Below are positions 1-6,937 of a stretch of 12,758 bases of DNA, one piece after another. Under the pieces are notes generated by a model. That model made no database searches and was not told where the DNA came from. It saw nothing but the letters and a program-made list of their open reading frames with translations. A program made the position numbers and the translations under genes. Origin of the DNA: an uncultured Clostridia bacterium (lineage in GTDB: Bacteria > Bacillota > Clostridia > TANB77 > CAG-508); the NCBI GenBank assembly GCA_934130025.1, contig CAKOXG010000033.1, forward strand, positions 1 to 12,758, in the 5' to 3' direction. Each line of letters begins with the position of its first letter. Position 1 is the first letter of the stretch.

Positions 1-950
1 ATGCAGAGTTTATTGTAATTAGTACACCAACTAATTATGACGATGAAAAGAACTTTTTTGATACTTCAAGTGTAGAGGATATTATTAATAAAGTTGTGGA
101 AATGAATATAAATACAACAATGGTTGTTAAATCTACAGTTCCAGTTGGATTTATAGAAGAGATGAAACAAAAATACAATATTGATAATATTATGTTTTCG
201 CCAGAATTTTTAAGGGAAGGTAAAGCCCTTTACGATAACCTATACCCTTCAAGAATAATTGTTGGAGAAAAATCTGAAAGAGCAGAAAAATTTGCAGAAC
301 TCTTAAAGGAAGCTGCAATCAAAAAAGATATTGCTATAAAATTTATGCACAGTACAGAAGCGGAAGCTGTTAAGCTGTTTGCAAATACTTATTTAGCACT
401 AAGAGTCTCATATTTTAATGAACTCGACACTTATGCTGAACTAAAAGGATTAAATACAAAGGACATTATAGATGGTGTATGTTTAGACCCGAGAATTGGT
501 GATTATTATAATAATCCTTCTTTCGGCTATGGAGGATATTGCTTGCCAAAAGATACTAAACAGCTATTAGCAAATTATGATAAAGTCCCTCAAAATTTAA
601 TAGAGGCTATAGTTAAATCTAATGATACTAGAAAAGACCATATTACAAAAATGATTTTGAAAAAGAATCCAAAAACAGTTGGAATTTATAGGCTCACTAT
701 GAAAACAAATTCAGATAATTTTAGAGCAAGTGCTATACAAGGAATAATTCAAAGATTAAAAGCTAATAATATAAATGTTATTATACATGAACCAACACTA
801 AAAGCAGAAGAGTTTAATGGATGCTCTATTGTAAATGATTTTTATGAATTCTGTAATAAATCGGACATAATTTTATGTAATAGAATTGATGAGAAAATAC
901 AGAAACAAGACAATAAAATTTATACAAGAGATTTATTCAATGAAAATTAG
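1..950 (+). CDS. ugd: UDP-glucose 6-dehydrogenase, 5'-truncated by the window edge
   Basis: Oxidises UDP-glucose to UDP-glucuronate with NAD in the cytoplasm, a precursor for acidic capsule or exopolysaccharide. The reading frame is open from base 3, well upstream of the first Met (base 96), and starts with FIVISTPTNYDDEKNFF, so the true start lies outside the window. About 315 residues are visible. Compared with the roughly 388-residue E. coli/Klebsiella type, some 70 N-terminal residues with the GxGxxG NAD loop are missing. Visible hallmarks are SPEFLREGKALYDNLYPSRI, the AVKLFANTYLALRVSYFNELD helix region, and the active-site motif GYGGYCLPKDTK with the catalytic Cys codon at 540-542. The C-terminal UDP-binding domain follows. 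The motif pattern is that of the short Ugd type rather than the longer FGGSCFPKD type. It ends in TAG with no evident terminator before the next promoter. The capsule regulators further downstream support the role. Confidence 0.95.
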   Translation, partial: AEFIVISTPTNYDDEKNFFDTSSVEDIINKVVEMNINTTMVVKSTVPVGFIEEMKQKYNIDNIMFSPEFLREGKALYDNLYPSRIIVGEKSERAEKFAELLKEAAIKKDIAIKFMHSTEAEAVKLFANTYLALRVSYFNELDTYAELKGLNTKDIIDGVCLDPRIGDYYNNPSFGYGGYCLPKDTKQLLANYDKVPQNLIEAIVKSNDTRKDHITKMILKKNPKTVGIYRLTMKTNSDNFRASAIQGIIQRLKANNINVIIHEPTLKAEEFNGCSIVNDFYEFCNKSDIILCNRIDEKIQKQDNKIYTRDLFNEN

Positions 951-980
951 AAAAAAATAAAAAATTGGAAGTAAAAACTA

Positions 981-1009
981 TTGAAAAAAATTTCAATTAA
1001 TGTTATATT
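981..1009 (+). promoter_or_regulatory. Putative sigma-A promoter of the sortase cassette
   Basis: TTGAAA (981-986), a 17-nt spacer, then TATATT (1004-1009), with TG one base upstream of the -10 (extended -10). The transcript would start about 30 bases before the ATG at 1039. The -35 lies inside an inverted repeat, ATTGAAA (980-986) and TTTCAAT (991-997), which could be a repressor site or chance in A/T-rich DNA. Confidence 0.6.
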
Positions 1010-1038
1010 ATAAGAAAATAATTTAGGAGGAATTTAAA

Positions 1039-1590
1039 ATGAAACTTAACAAAACAATTTTAATAGTTGCTTTAATAGCAATGGTATTAATGGCACTAAC
1101 AACAGTGGTAAATGCCGCAACAGCAAATGATGAATTATATTCATATATGGAAGGCGTAAAAGTAACAGTAGATGGTAAAACATACAAGGCCAATGAAAGC
1201 CAATTACTTGCTTTAAAACAGTATTTGAATTCACATGAATTAACAAGTGATCAAGTTTCTGTTGTTAAGGCTAATGTTGCTGAGATAGTAAAAACTGTTG
1301 AAAGTGAGAATACTGCAAGTGTATCTAAATTTTCTTCAGATGCAATAAATAAAATAAGTGCATCTTTGGATAAAATTGAAGCAGCTACAAATGTAAAAAT
1401 TAATTACATTTCTGCAAATAATACACTTCAAATTAAAGATGCCAATGGAAATTCTTTAATTGAGGCAAAAGTTGGACAAAGTACAAACTTAGTACAAACA
1501 GGAACATCTTATGTTCCATATATAGTGGTTTCTGGAATAGCTTTAATTGCCGTTGCTGTACTAGTTGCAAAAAAAGTTACGTCAAAATAA
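1039..1590 (+). CDS. Small secreted protein with sortase-type cell-wall sorting signal (LVQTG)
   Basis: A 183-residue protein preceded by AGGAGG (1025-1030) 8 nt before the ATG. Residues 1-26 form a Sec signal peptide: KLNK positive start, hydrophobic core, VNA cleavage context before ATAND. The mature middle (about 27-150) is rich in Ala, Ser, Asn and Lys, contains the phrase VKVTVDGKTYKANESQ, and has no Cys. The C-terminus has sortase-substrate layout: LVQTG at 151-155, a hydrophobic span at about 160-177, and the tail KKVTSK. The usual motif is LPxTG; here Val replaces Pro. The sortase gene starts 1 nt after this stop codon, so this is inferred to be its dedicated substrate. I do not recognise the middle domain. 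Alternatively the protein is simply anchored by its C-terminal helix and never cleaved. Confidence 0.85.
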   Translation: MKLNKTILIVALIAMVLMALTTVVNAATANDELYSYMEGVKVTVDGKTYKANESQLLALKQYLNSHELTSDQVSVVKANVAEIVKTVESENTASVSKFSSDAINKISASLDKIEAATNVKINYISANNTLQIKDANGNSLIEAKVGQSTNLVQTGTSYVPYIVVSGIALIAVAVLVAKKVTSK

Positions 1591-1591
1591 T

Positions 1592-2224
1592 ATGAAAAAA
1601 ATAAAGAATATATTAGGAGCAACTATTAGTAATTTAATAGTTGCTTTTATATTTATTGTTGTTATATGTGTTACCATTAGGCTTACTATTGGTGACAAGC
1701 TTATGCAGGCAATTGCACTAATTAATTTAGTGTCAGTAAGCAATAAGAACAATAATGCAGTAAGCGAAGAGATAAAGATAGATTTGGAAAATAAAAGCTT
1801 AACTCATTATCCGGCATGGGGAGAGAAGTATGGAACATTGACCATTGATGCTATTAATGTGAAGCTGGGGCTTTATTATGGAGATTCTCTTTCAATTTTA
1901 AGAAAAGGTGTAGGGCAATCTGTATCGTATTTCCCTGGTGAAGGTGGATCTATAATTTGCATGGCACATGATACGGGCGGATTTTTAAAATATTTATATA
2001 CTGTTAATGTTGGGGACAAAATAAATATTAAAACTAACTATGGAAACTTTACATATGAAATTTATGAAACAAAAATTGTTGATCAATCAGATACAGATGC
2101 AGTATATATACAAGACAATGAAGAAATACTAATGTTGTATACATGTTATCCTTCTAATAGTATAGGCCATGCTACTCATAGATTCGTAACATATTCAAAA
2201 TTAATAGAAGGAGACATATTTTAA
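1592..2224 (+). CDS. Sortase (probably class D-like)
   Basis: Membrane-anchored cysteine transpeptidase that would cleave a C-terminal sorting signal and attach the protein to the envelope. With ATG 1592 it has 210 residues. An upstream in-frame TTG (1565) would add nine residues from inside the previous gene and lacks a better RBS, so the ATG, coupled one base after the upstream TAA, is preferred. An N-terminal membrane helix (about 11-30) leaves the catalytic domain outside. The core starts near YGTLTIDAINVKLGLYYGD. Catalytic residues are His126 in MAHDTGG, Cys185 in YTCYPSNSIG and Arg197 in HRFVTYSKL. TCYP followed by a short segment and the Arg resembles class D. The usual Arg after the His (HRDT/HRST) is absent. 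The neighbouring LVQTG protein is the likely substrate. Class assignment is less certain than the sortase call. Confidence 0.92.
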   Translation: MKKIKNILGATISNLIVAFIFIVVICVTIRLTIGDKLMQAIALINLVSVSNKNNNAVSEEIKIDLENKSLTHYPAWGEKYGTLTIDAINVKLGLYYGDSLSILRKGVGQSVSYFPGEGGSIICMAHDTGGFLKYLYTVNVGDKINIKTNYGNFTYEIYETKIVDQSDTDAVYIQDNEEILMLYTCYPSNSIGHATHRFVTYSKLIEGDIF

Positions 2225-2226
2225 TT

Positions 2227-3057
2227 ATGAAAAATGTAATATCATACATATTATCATTTACAATAGTATTGCTAACCATTTCAATTATTGCTATTACTTT
2301 TTTAAATAATAAAGTGTTGAATGAGGAGTATTGGGAAGAAAAGGTTGCAAAGAGTGGTTATTATGAAAAATTAGAAGCTACAATGAATGATGGATTTGAA
2401 AATTATATAATGCAGTCTGGAATGGATAGTAGTGTATTTGAAGGGATATATGATTTAAGCAAAATTAAGAAAGATACAAATGCAATAATTCATGCCATAC
2501 TAAATAACGAAAGTTATAAAATCGACTGTGATGATATAAGAGAAAAATTGGATAGTAACATTAGGAATTATATAAAAAATAATAAGATATTTGTAAATAA
2601 AACTGTAGAAAATCAAATTCAAAACTTTGAGGATTCAATTATAAATACGTATTCAAATATAGCTACATACCCAAATTCTGCAATTCAAGGAATTTCAACA
2701 GTTATTAGCAGGGTAAAGGTTATAATTCCAAATATTTTTATTACAATTGTTGTTTTATTATTTGCAAGCATCATTGCTATAATTATGCTAAATATAAAAA
2801 ATGCAGGAAATATTTTAAAAATGATGGCAATAATAGCATTTTCCCTTGCAGGATTGAGCTTAATTGGAGTGATTCTTGAAAAGCACTTTTTGGGAATACA
2901 AAACTTAACGGTATTGAATGAAAATATATCTATTTTGGTTAAAATTTTTGTTGATGAAATTTATAAAATTTTATATATAACAACATCATGTGGAATAATT
3001 TTTGGAATACTGTTTTCAGCTGCTGAGTGTAATATTAAGCAAATAAGTAAAAAATAG
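2227..3057 (+). CDS. Four-helix membrane protein of unknown function, third gene of the sortase cassette
   Basis: A 276-residue protein starting 2 nt after the sortase stop; AAGGAG (2208-2213), inside the sortase 3' end, may serve as its RBS. The predicted topology is one N-terminal helix (about 5-26), a hydrophilic, probably extracytoplasmic domain of about 135 residues (27-160), then three helices (about 165-189, 195-217, 247-266) and a basic tail (KQISKK). The outer domain carries YWEEKVAKSGYYEKLE, DSSVFEGIYDLSKIKKD and a Cys in YKIDCDDI. No enzyme motif is visible. Tight spacing implies co-transcription and perhaps joint function with the sortase and its substrate; this is inference from position. 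The next gene group has its own promoter. Confidence 0.8.
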   Translation: MKNVISYILSFTIVLLTISIIAITFLNNKVLNEEYWEEKVAKSGYYEKLEATMNDGFENYIMQSGMDSSVFEGIYDLSKIKKDTNAIIHAILNNESYKIDCDDIREKLDSNIRNYIKNNKIFVNKTVENQIQNFEDSIINTYSNIATYPNSAIQGISTVISRVKVIIPNIFITIVVLLFASIIAIIMLNIKNAGNILKMMAIIAFSLAGLSLIGVILEKHFLGIQNLTVLNENISILVKIFVDEIYKILYITTSCGIIFGILFSAAECNIKQISKK

Positions 3058-3068
3058 ATTAAAAACTA

Positions 3069-3097
3069 TTGCAAGTATTTTGCATTTTATATATAAT
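3069..3097 (+). promoter_or_regulatory. Putative sigma-A promoter of the cpsCDB operon
   Basis: TTGCAA (3069-3074), exactly 17 nt, then a perfect TATAAT (3092-3097). It lies 12 bases after the stop of the preceding membrane-protein gene and about 40 bases upstream of the cpsC ATG. No terminator was seen between the two groups, so read-through from the sortase cassette is also possible. Confidence 0.7.
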
Positions 3098-3137
3098 ATT
3101 TTTAGAAAATTCAAATGAAAAAACAAAAGGAGAGATT

Positions 3138-3845
3138 ATGGAAGAATTAGATTTAAGCCAATTATTAAAATTATTTTGGAATAATAAAATTCAAATATTA
3201 TTAATTGTTTTGATTTTTATGGTATTGGGGGTAATATACACAATGTGTTTTGTGAAACCTGTGTATACCTCATATACCACACTACTTTTAGCAACAGAGC
3301 AAGGAGCTAATTCATCAGGAGGTAGCCAGTCTATTACAGCAACTGATATTACTCTAAACTCCAAATTAGTTGCAACATATGGAAAACTTGTGGAGAGCGA
3401 TAAAGTTTTAAACCAAGTAATTTCGAATCTTGGCCTTGATATAACTGCCGATTCGCTTAAAAGTAAAGTAGCAGTTAAGGCTGTTGCTGATACAGAGATG
3501 ATTAAAATTTCAGTTACAAATAAGGATCCAGAAGTAGCAGAGAAACTTACAAATGAAATTGCAAAAGTATTTACTGAGCAAGTTAAGGAATATTATAAAT
3601 TAAATAATGTTCATGTTGTTGATGAAGCCAAGGTGGAGGATAGCCCATCAAATGTTAATCACAATAAAGATGTAATGCTATTTGCACTTATTGGTGTTGT
3701 AATTTCTGTTGTGTATGTGTTGCTAGCCAACATGTTTGATAAAACGGTAAAAAGTACTGATGATATTGAAAAATTATGTTCAACAATAGTTTTAGCATCT
3801 ATTCCACTTGATAATTTTGATGGAAAAAAAGGAGGTAGAAGATAA
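3138..3845 (+). CDS. cpsC: Polysaccharide co-polymerase / BY-kinase activator (Wzz family, CpsC-like)
   Basis: Controls polysaccharide chain length and activates the cognate CpsD kinase at the membrane. I chose ATG 3138 because AAAGGAGAG lies just upstream; an in-frame TTG at 3069 would overlap the promoter. The product is 235 residues, the usual Gram-positive CpsC/CapA size. It starts EELDLSQLLKLFWNNK (Wzz N-terminus), then TM1 (about 18-38), the PVYTSYTTLLLA segment, an extracytoplasmic domain with the KISVTNKDPEVAEKLTNEIA helix region, and TM2 (about 179-199). The cytoplasmic C-tail (DKTVKSTDDIEKL...LASIPLDN) is the part that contacts the kinase in this family. The Pro-rich stretch before TM2 is reduced to one Pro (EDSPSN). 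The stop overlaps the cpsD start by one base (TAATG). Confidence 0.93.
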   Translation: MEELDLSQLLKLFWNNKIQILLIVLIFMVLGVIYTMCFVKPVYTSYTTLLLATEQGANSSGGSQSITATDITLNSKLVATYGKLVESDKVLNQVISNLGLDITADSLKSKVAVKAVADTEMIKISVTNKDPEVAEKLTNEIAKVFTEQVKEYYKLNNVHVVDEAKVEDSPSNVNHNKDVMLFALIGVVISVVYVLLANMFDKTVKSTDDIEKLCSTIVLASIPLDNFDGKKGGRR

Positions 3846-4816
3846 TGAGAAAAGAAGTGATAACTTTTAGAGACCCAAAGTCTCCTATTTCAGAAGTTTT
3901 TAGAACACTAAGAACTAACATACAGTTTATGAATGTTAATAAAAATTTAAAAACACTTTTAGTTACTTCTACACTTCCAAAAGAAGGTAAAAGTTGGATT
4001 GCTTCAAATTTAGCAATTACATTTGCACAAGCTGAGAAAAAAGTATTGCTAATTGATGCTGACATGAGAAAAGGCCGCCAATATTATATATTTGGTGTTT
4101 CACCTAGGCCGGGTCTTGCTAATTATTTATCTGAATGCAAAGAAAACGCTGGAGTAGAAGATATTGGAAAATATATTCAAGAAACAGAGATACAAGATTT
4201 GCACATGATAGCTGCTGGTAATGTACCACCTAATCCATCTGAGCTTTTAATTACTCCTCAGATGAATAATTTATTGCAAAAAATGAGCACCTATTATGAT
4301 ATAATAATTGTTGATGCACCTCCTTGTGAGCTTGTAACTGATGCAGTTATTTTATCAAGAATAGTAGATTCAACTGTTGTTGTTGCAGCTTATAAACAGA
4401 CCAAAAAGGCAAGTTTACAAAATACTATAAAAAGTATTAAAAACGTAGGAGGAAATATTGCCGGAGTTGTATTTAATAAGGTTCATGTAGATGGAAAAAA
4501 ATATGAAAAGTCTTACTATTATGGATCACAACTTGTTCCTGCAAATAAAAAGAAAGAAAAGCAAGCTTTCTTTGATAGCAGTGACAAGCAGCAAAAAAAA
4601 GAAAGTAAACATAGTGAAAGTGTAAGCCCTAAAGAAGCAAATTTTAAACCTGCGGATGCGGTTACTTATGATTCTGAAGTGCACAGTATAAATGATAAAG
4701 AGGAAAAAGCAGAAGTTGTGAATGAAAATGAGACAACTGAAAGTATTCTAAAACAAGTAAATGAATATTTAGAAAGAGAAAAGCAGAATTTAGAAAATTC
4801 AAGGAGAGATAAATAA
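3845..4816 (+). CDS. cpsD: Bacterial tyrosine autokinase CpsD-like, with a long C-terminal extension
   Basis: Cytoplasmic BY-kinase that autophosphorylates on a tyrosine cluster and, with CpsC, regulates capsule or exopolysaccharide assembly. GGAGG (3831-3835) sits 9 nt before the ATG. The oligomerisation motif SEVFRTLRTNIQF is at 16-28, Walker A in TSTLPKEGKSWIASN (41-55), Walker A' in LLIDADMRKG (68-77), and Walker B in DIIIVDAPP (152-160). The tyrosine cluster YEKSYYYGS is at 220-228. Related kinases normally end near this cluster at about 230-240 residues. This one continues to 323 with a charged Lys/Glu/Ser-rich tail, low in hydrophobics, ending in a possible coiled-coil helix (ESILKQVNEYLEREKQNLEN). 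The tail also holds extra tyrosines (275, 308). Its function is unknown. The cpsB RBS lies within its last codons. Confidence 0.95.
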   Translation: MRKEVITFRDPKSPISEVFRTLRTNIQFMNVNKNLKTLLVTSTLPKEGKSWIASNLAITFAQAEKKVLLIDADMRKGRQYYIFGVSPRPGLANYLSECKENAGVEDIGKYIQETEIQDLHMIAAGNVPPNPSELLITPQMNNLLQKMSTYYDIIIVDAPPCELVTDAVILSRIVDSTVVVAAYKQTKKASLQNTIKSIKNVGGNIAGVVFNKVHVDGKKYEKSYYYGSQLVPANKKKEKQAFFDSSDKQQKKESKHSESVSPKEANFKPADAVTYDSEVHSINDKEEKAEVVNENETTESILKQVNEYLEREKQNLENSRRDK

Positions 4817-4817
4817 C

Positions 4818-5600
4818 ATGATTGACTTTCATTCCCACATTATACCTTCTATAGATGACGGAGCAAGAAACATAGCAGAAACATTTGAGATGCTAAAAGA
4901 AGCAGAAATAGCAGGATTTGATGGACTAGTTTCTACCTCTCACTATATGGAGGGATACTATGAAGTTGATGAAAAAAATAGAGAAAAATGGATTTACGCA
5001 TTATCGCAAGGGATGGAAAAAGAAAAAATAAATATTAATTTATATTTAGGAAGTGAAGTATATTTTTCAGAAAATATGCTTCATTTACTGCAAAACAAAA
5101 AGGCGTCTTCAATAAATGGCTCAAGATATGTATTGTTTGAATTCCCACTAAATGCAGAACCCGTTAATATTTTAGATGTATTGTATTCACTAATGGAACA
5201 TAAATATGTGCCAATTCTTGCACACCCTGAAAGGTATGTGTTTACACAAAAAAAGCCTAATATAATATATGACCTTGCAAATGAGGGGGTATTAATGCAG
5301 GCAAACTATGGAAGTATAATTGGCCAATATGGAAAAAAAGCACAAGTAGTGGTTGAAAAAATGCTTGAAAATAATTTAGTACAGTTCTTGGGAACCGATG
5401 CACATAGAGAAAAATCGATATACACGAAAGTTAATCCTGCAATAAAAAGAATTAGGGCTATTGTGGGAAAAGAAAAATTCGATGAGATTACTCATTTTAA
5501 TCCAATGAAAGTAATAAAAAATGAAAAAATAGAAATTGAAGATGAACCTAAACAAATTGAGCTTACTTTAATGGATAAAATGATATTAAACTTGAAATAA
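4818..5600 (+). CDS. cpsB: PHP-family protein-tyrosine phosphatase CpsB-like
   Basis: Mn-dependent phosphotyrosine phosphatase expected to dephosphorylate the CpsD tyrosine cluster. The 260-residue product shows the PHP metal ligands in order: H5 and H7 in DFHSHIIP, the DDGA motif (13-16), H42 in STSHY, E80 in GSE, E108 in LFEFP, H136 in AHPERY, and D194/H196 in GTDAHR. These match known CpsB/YwqE enzymes closely, so it should be active. It starts one base after the cpsD stop; AAGGAG (4801-4806) in the cpsD end is its RBS. The C-terminal 20 or so residues (IEIEDEPKQIELTLMDKM) are extra charged sequence. The kinase-phosphatase pair with cpsC and the nearby ugd marks an encapsulation regulatory operon. 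Confidence 0.95.
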   Translation: MIDFHSHIIPSIDDGARNIAETFEMLKEAEIAGFDGLVSTSHYMEGYYEVDEKNREKWIYALSQGMEKEKININLYLGSEVYFSENMLHLLQNKKASSINGSRYVLFEFPLNAEPVNILDVLYSLMEHKYVPILAHPERYVFTQKKPNIIYDLANEGVLMQANYGSIIGQYGKKAQVVVEKMLENNLVQFLGTDAHREKSIYTKVNPAIKRIRAIVGKEKFDEITHFNPMKVIKNEKIEIEDEPKQIELTLMDKMILNLK

Positions 5601-5621
5601 CATGGAAAAGAGAGGTATTTT

Positions 5622-6395
5622 ATGAATATTTTAGCAATTGGAGATTTGGTTGGAGAAGGCAGTGTTAAGAAATTAAGAGAAGAGCTTCCAAAAATAAAAG
5701 AACAAAGAAAAATAGATTTTGTTATTGTAAATGCCGAAAATGTTGCTGGTGGAATGGGAATTACTACAAAAATATTTAATGAGCTAAAGGCGATTGGAAT
5801 AGATGTACTTACAATGGGAAACCACACATGGGGGAAAAAGGATATATTCTCATTTATTGATGACGAAAGAATAATTAGACCTGCAAATTATCCTGAAAAT
5901 GTACCAGGAAAAGGCTATAGGATATTCAAAACAAAGAAGCACAATGTTTGTGTAGTTAATTTAATTGGAAGAACAGATATGAATGTATTATCTGAAAATC
6001 CATTTTTGAAGATGAATGAGATTCTTAGCAAAATTGAAGGGAAAGCAGATATAATAATACTTGACTTTCATGCTGAGGCAACTGCTGAAAAGATTGCAAT
6101 GGGATATTATTTGGATGGAAAAATAACTGCAATGTTTGGAACTCACACTCATGTTCAAACAGCAGATGAACAGATTCTTGAATCTGGAACTGGATACATA
6201 ACCGATATTGGAATGACAGGACCAATAAAATCTGTAATAGGAATGGATTATGGAGCATCTATTAAGAGATTTGAAACAACACTTCCTGAAAAGTATAAAT
6301 TGGCAGAGGGAAAATGTATGTTAAATGGATGTGTTTTTGAAATAAATGATGAAACTTGTCACGTTAATAAAATTGATAGAATACAATTGAGATAA
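5622..6395 (+). CDS. ymdB: YmdB-type metallophosphoesterase (2',3'-cAMP phosphodiesterase)
   Basis: In Bacillus YmdB hydrolyses 2',3'-cyclic nucleotides and affects the choice between biofilm and motility. The 257-residue protein matches the family length (B. subtilis 264) and keeps the dinuclear metal ligands at near-identical positions: D8 in IGDLVG, E39 in NAEN, N67/H68 in GNHTW, H150 in DFHAEATAEK, H175/H177 in GTHTHVQTAD. It starts 21 bases after cpsB with AGAGAGG just upstream, so it is probably read from the cps promoter as well; I saw no promoter or terminator in the gap. spoVS follows, a conserved pairing. Its usual upstream partner rny is replaced here by the cps genes. Confidence 0.96.
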   Translation: MNILAIGDLVGEGSVKKLREELPKIKEQRKIDFVIVNAENVAGGMGITTKIFNELKAIGIDVLTMGNHTWGKKDIFSFIDDERIIRPANYPENVPGKGYRIFKTKKHNVCVVNLIGRTDMNVLSENPFLKMNEILSKIEGKADIIILDFHAEATAEKIAMGYYLDGKITAMFGTHTHVQTADEQILESGTGYITDIGMTGPIKSVIGMDYGASIKRFETTLPEKYKLAEGKCMLNGCVFEINDETCHVNKIDRIQLR

Positions 6396-6452
6396 ATGGC
6401 GAAAAATGTTATTTTATGACGATGAAAAATGTAAAAAATTTCCATAAAACTA

Positions 6453-6481
6453 TAGACAAATTAATCTTTATATTATATAAA
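6453..6481 (+). promoter_or_regulatory. Weak candidate promoter of spoVS
   Basis: TAGACA (6453-6458), 17 nt, then TATAAA (6476-6481), about 50 bases before the spoVS ATG. The surrounding DNA is so A/T-rich that a chance match is likely. B. subtilis spoVS uses sigma-H, and I did not find a convincing sigma-H pattern here. Confidence 0.3.
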
Positions 6482-6532
6482 TATATTGTACGTAGAAACA
6501 CAGAGCAAAATAAAATATATAGGAGGAAAAAA

Positions 6533-6796
6533 ATGGAAGTTTTAAAAATTTCATCAAAATCAAATCCAAATTCAGTTGCAGGCGCAATAGCAGGCTTAGT
6601 GAAAGAATCGAATAAAGCTGAAATGCAGGCAATTGGTGCGGGGGCGCTAAATCAAGCAGTAAAAGCGGTTGCTATAGCAAGAGGTTTTGTGGCACCAGCC
6701 GGGGTTGACCTAATATGTATTCCAGCATTTGCCGAGGTTGAAGTAGAAGGCGAAGAAAGAACTGGAATAAAGCTAATAGTAGAGTCAAGAAAATAA
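6533..6796 (+). CDS. spoVS: Stage V sporulation protein S (SpoVS)
   Basis: Small Alba-like, probably nucleic-acid-binding protein needed for normal spore coat and septation events in B. subtilis; also found in some lineages that do not sporulate. ATG 6533 follows a perfect AGGAGG (6521-6526) and gives 87 residues (B. subtilis 86). A longer in-frame start at 6416 would add 39 residues, lacks an RBS and is rejected. Conserved sequence includes MEVLKISSKSNPNSVAGAIA, NQAVKAVAIARGFVAP and GVDLICIPAF, close to family consensus throughout. The high expression signal, downstream terminator and ymdB neighbour fit the conserved ymdB-spoVS module. Confidence 0.97.
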   Translation: MEVLKISSKSNPNSVAGAIAGLVKESNKAEMQAIGAGALNQAVKAVAIARGFVAPAGVDLICIPAFAEVEVEGEERTGIKLIVESRK

Positions 6797-6824
6797 TTTT
6801 TTAAAATTAATTCAAAAATAAAAT

Positions 6825-6849
6825 GGGGACATGATAAGTGTCCTTTTTT
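6825..6849 (+). terminator. Rho-independent terminator after spoVS
   Basis: GGGGACA (6825-6831) pairs with TGTCCTT (6839-6845), five Watson-Crick pairs plus two G-U, around a 7-nt loop. A T run follows at 6844-6849. It closes the cps-ymdB-spoVS transcription unit. Confidence 0.8.
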
Positions 6850-6872
6850 GTGTGTAAATTTATGGGTAAGTA

Positions 6873-6901
6873 TTGAAAAACTAAAATAATTAATGTATTA
6901 T
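6873..6901 (+). promoter_or_regulatory. Putative sigma-A promoter of the solute-binding protein gene
   Basis: TTGAAA (6873-6878), a 17-nt spacer, then TATTAT (6896-6901), 5 of 6 in each box, just after the spoVS terminator and about 36 bases before the ATG at 6938. Confidence 0.6.
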
Positions 6902-6937
6902 AAAAACATAGATTTTACATGAAAGAGAGAAGAATAA

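Noticed and set aside
1046..1246. Minus-strand open frame opposite the secreted-protein gene, and similar minus-strand frames at 5492-5827, 6025-6258, 7492-8120, 9540-9788, 10722-10991, 11457-11816 and 11910-12113
   Set aside because: Each lies opposite a well-supported + strand gene or leader, has low-complexity Leu/Phe/Ile-rich composition, no good RBS and no recognisable family motif.
3069..3137. A TTG start extending CpsC by 23 residues
   Set aside because: It would begin inside the -35 box of a strong promoter; ATG 3138 has a clear RBS and the usual Wzz N-terminus.
4818..5600. Histidinol-phosphatase (also a PHP enzyme)
   Set aside because: The DFHSHIIPSIDDGA start, metal-ligand positions and cpsC-cpsD neighbours match CpsB tyrosine phosphatases; no histidine-biosynthesis gene is nearby.
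6416..6532. A longer SpoVS start adding 39 residues
   Set aside because: The extension is unlike SpoVS, has no RBS, and ATG 6533 has a perfect AGGAGG and gives the family length.
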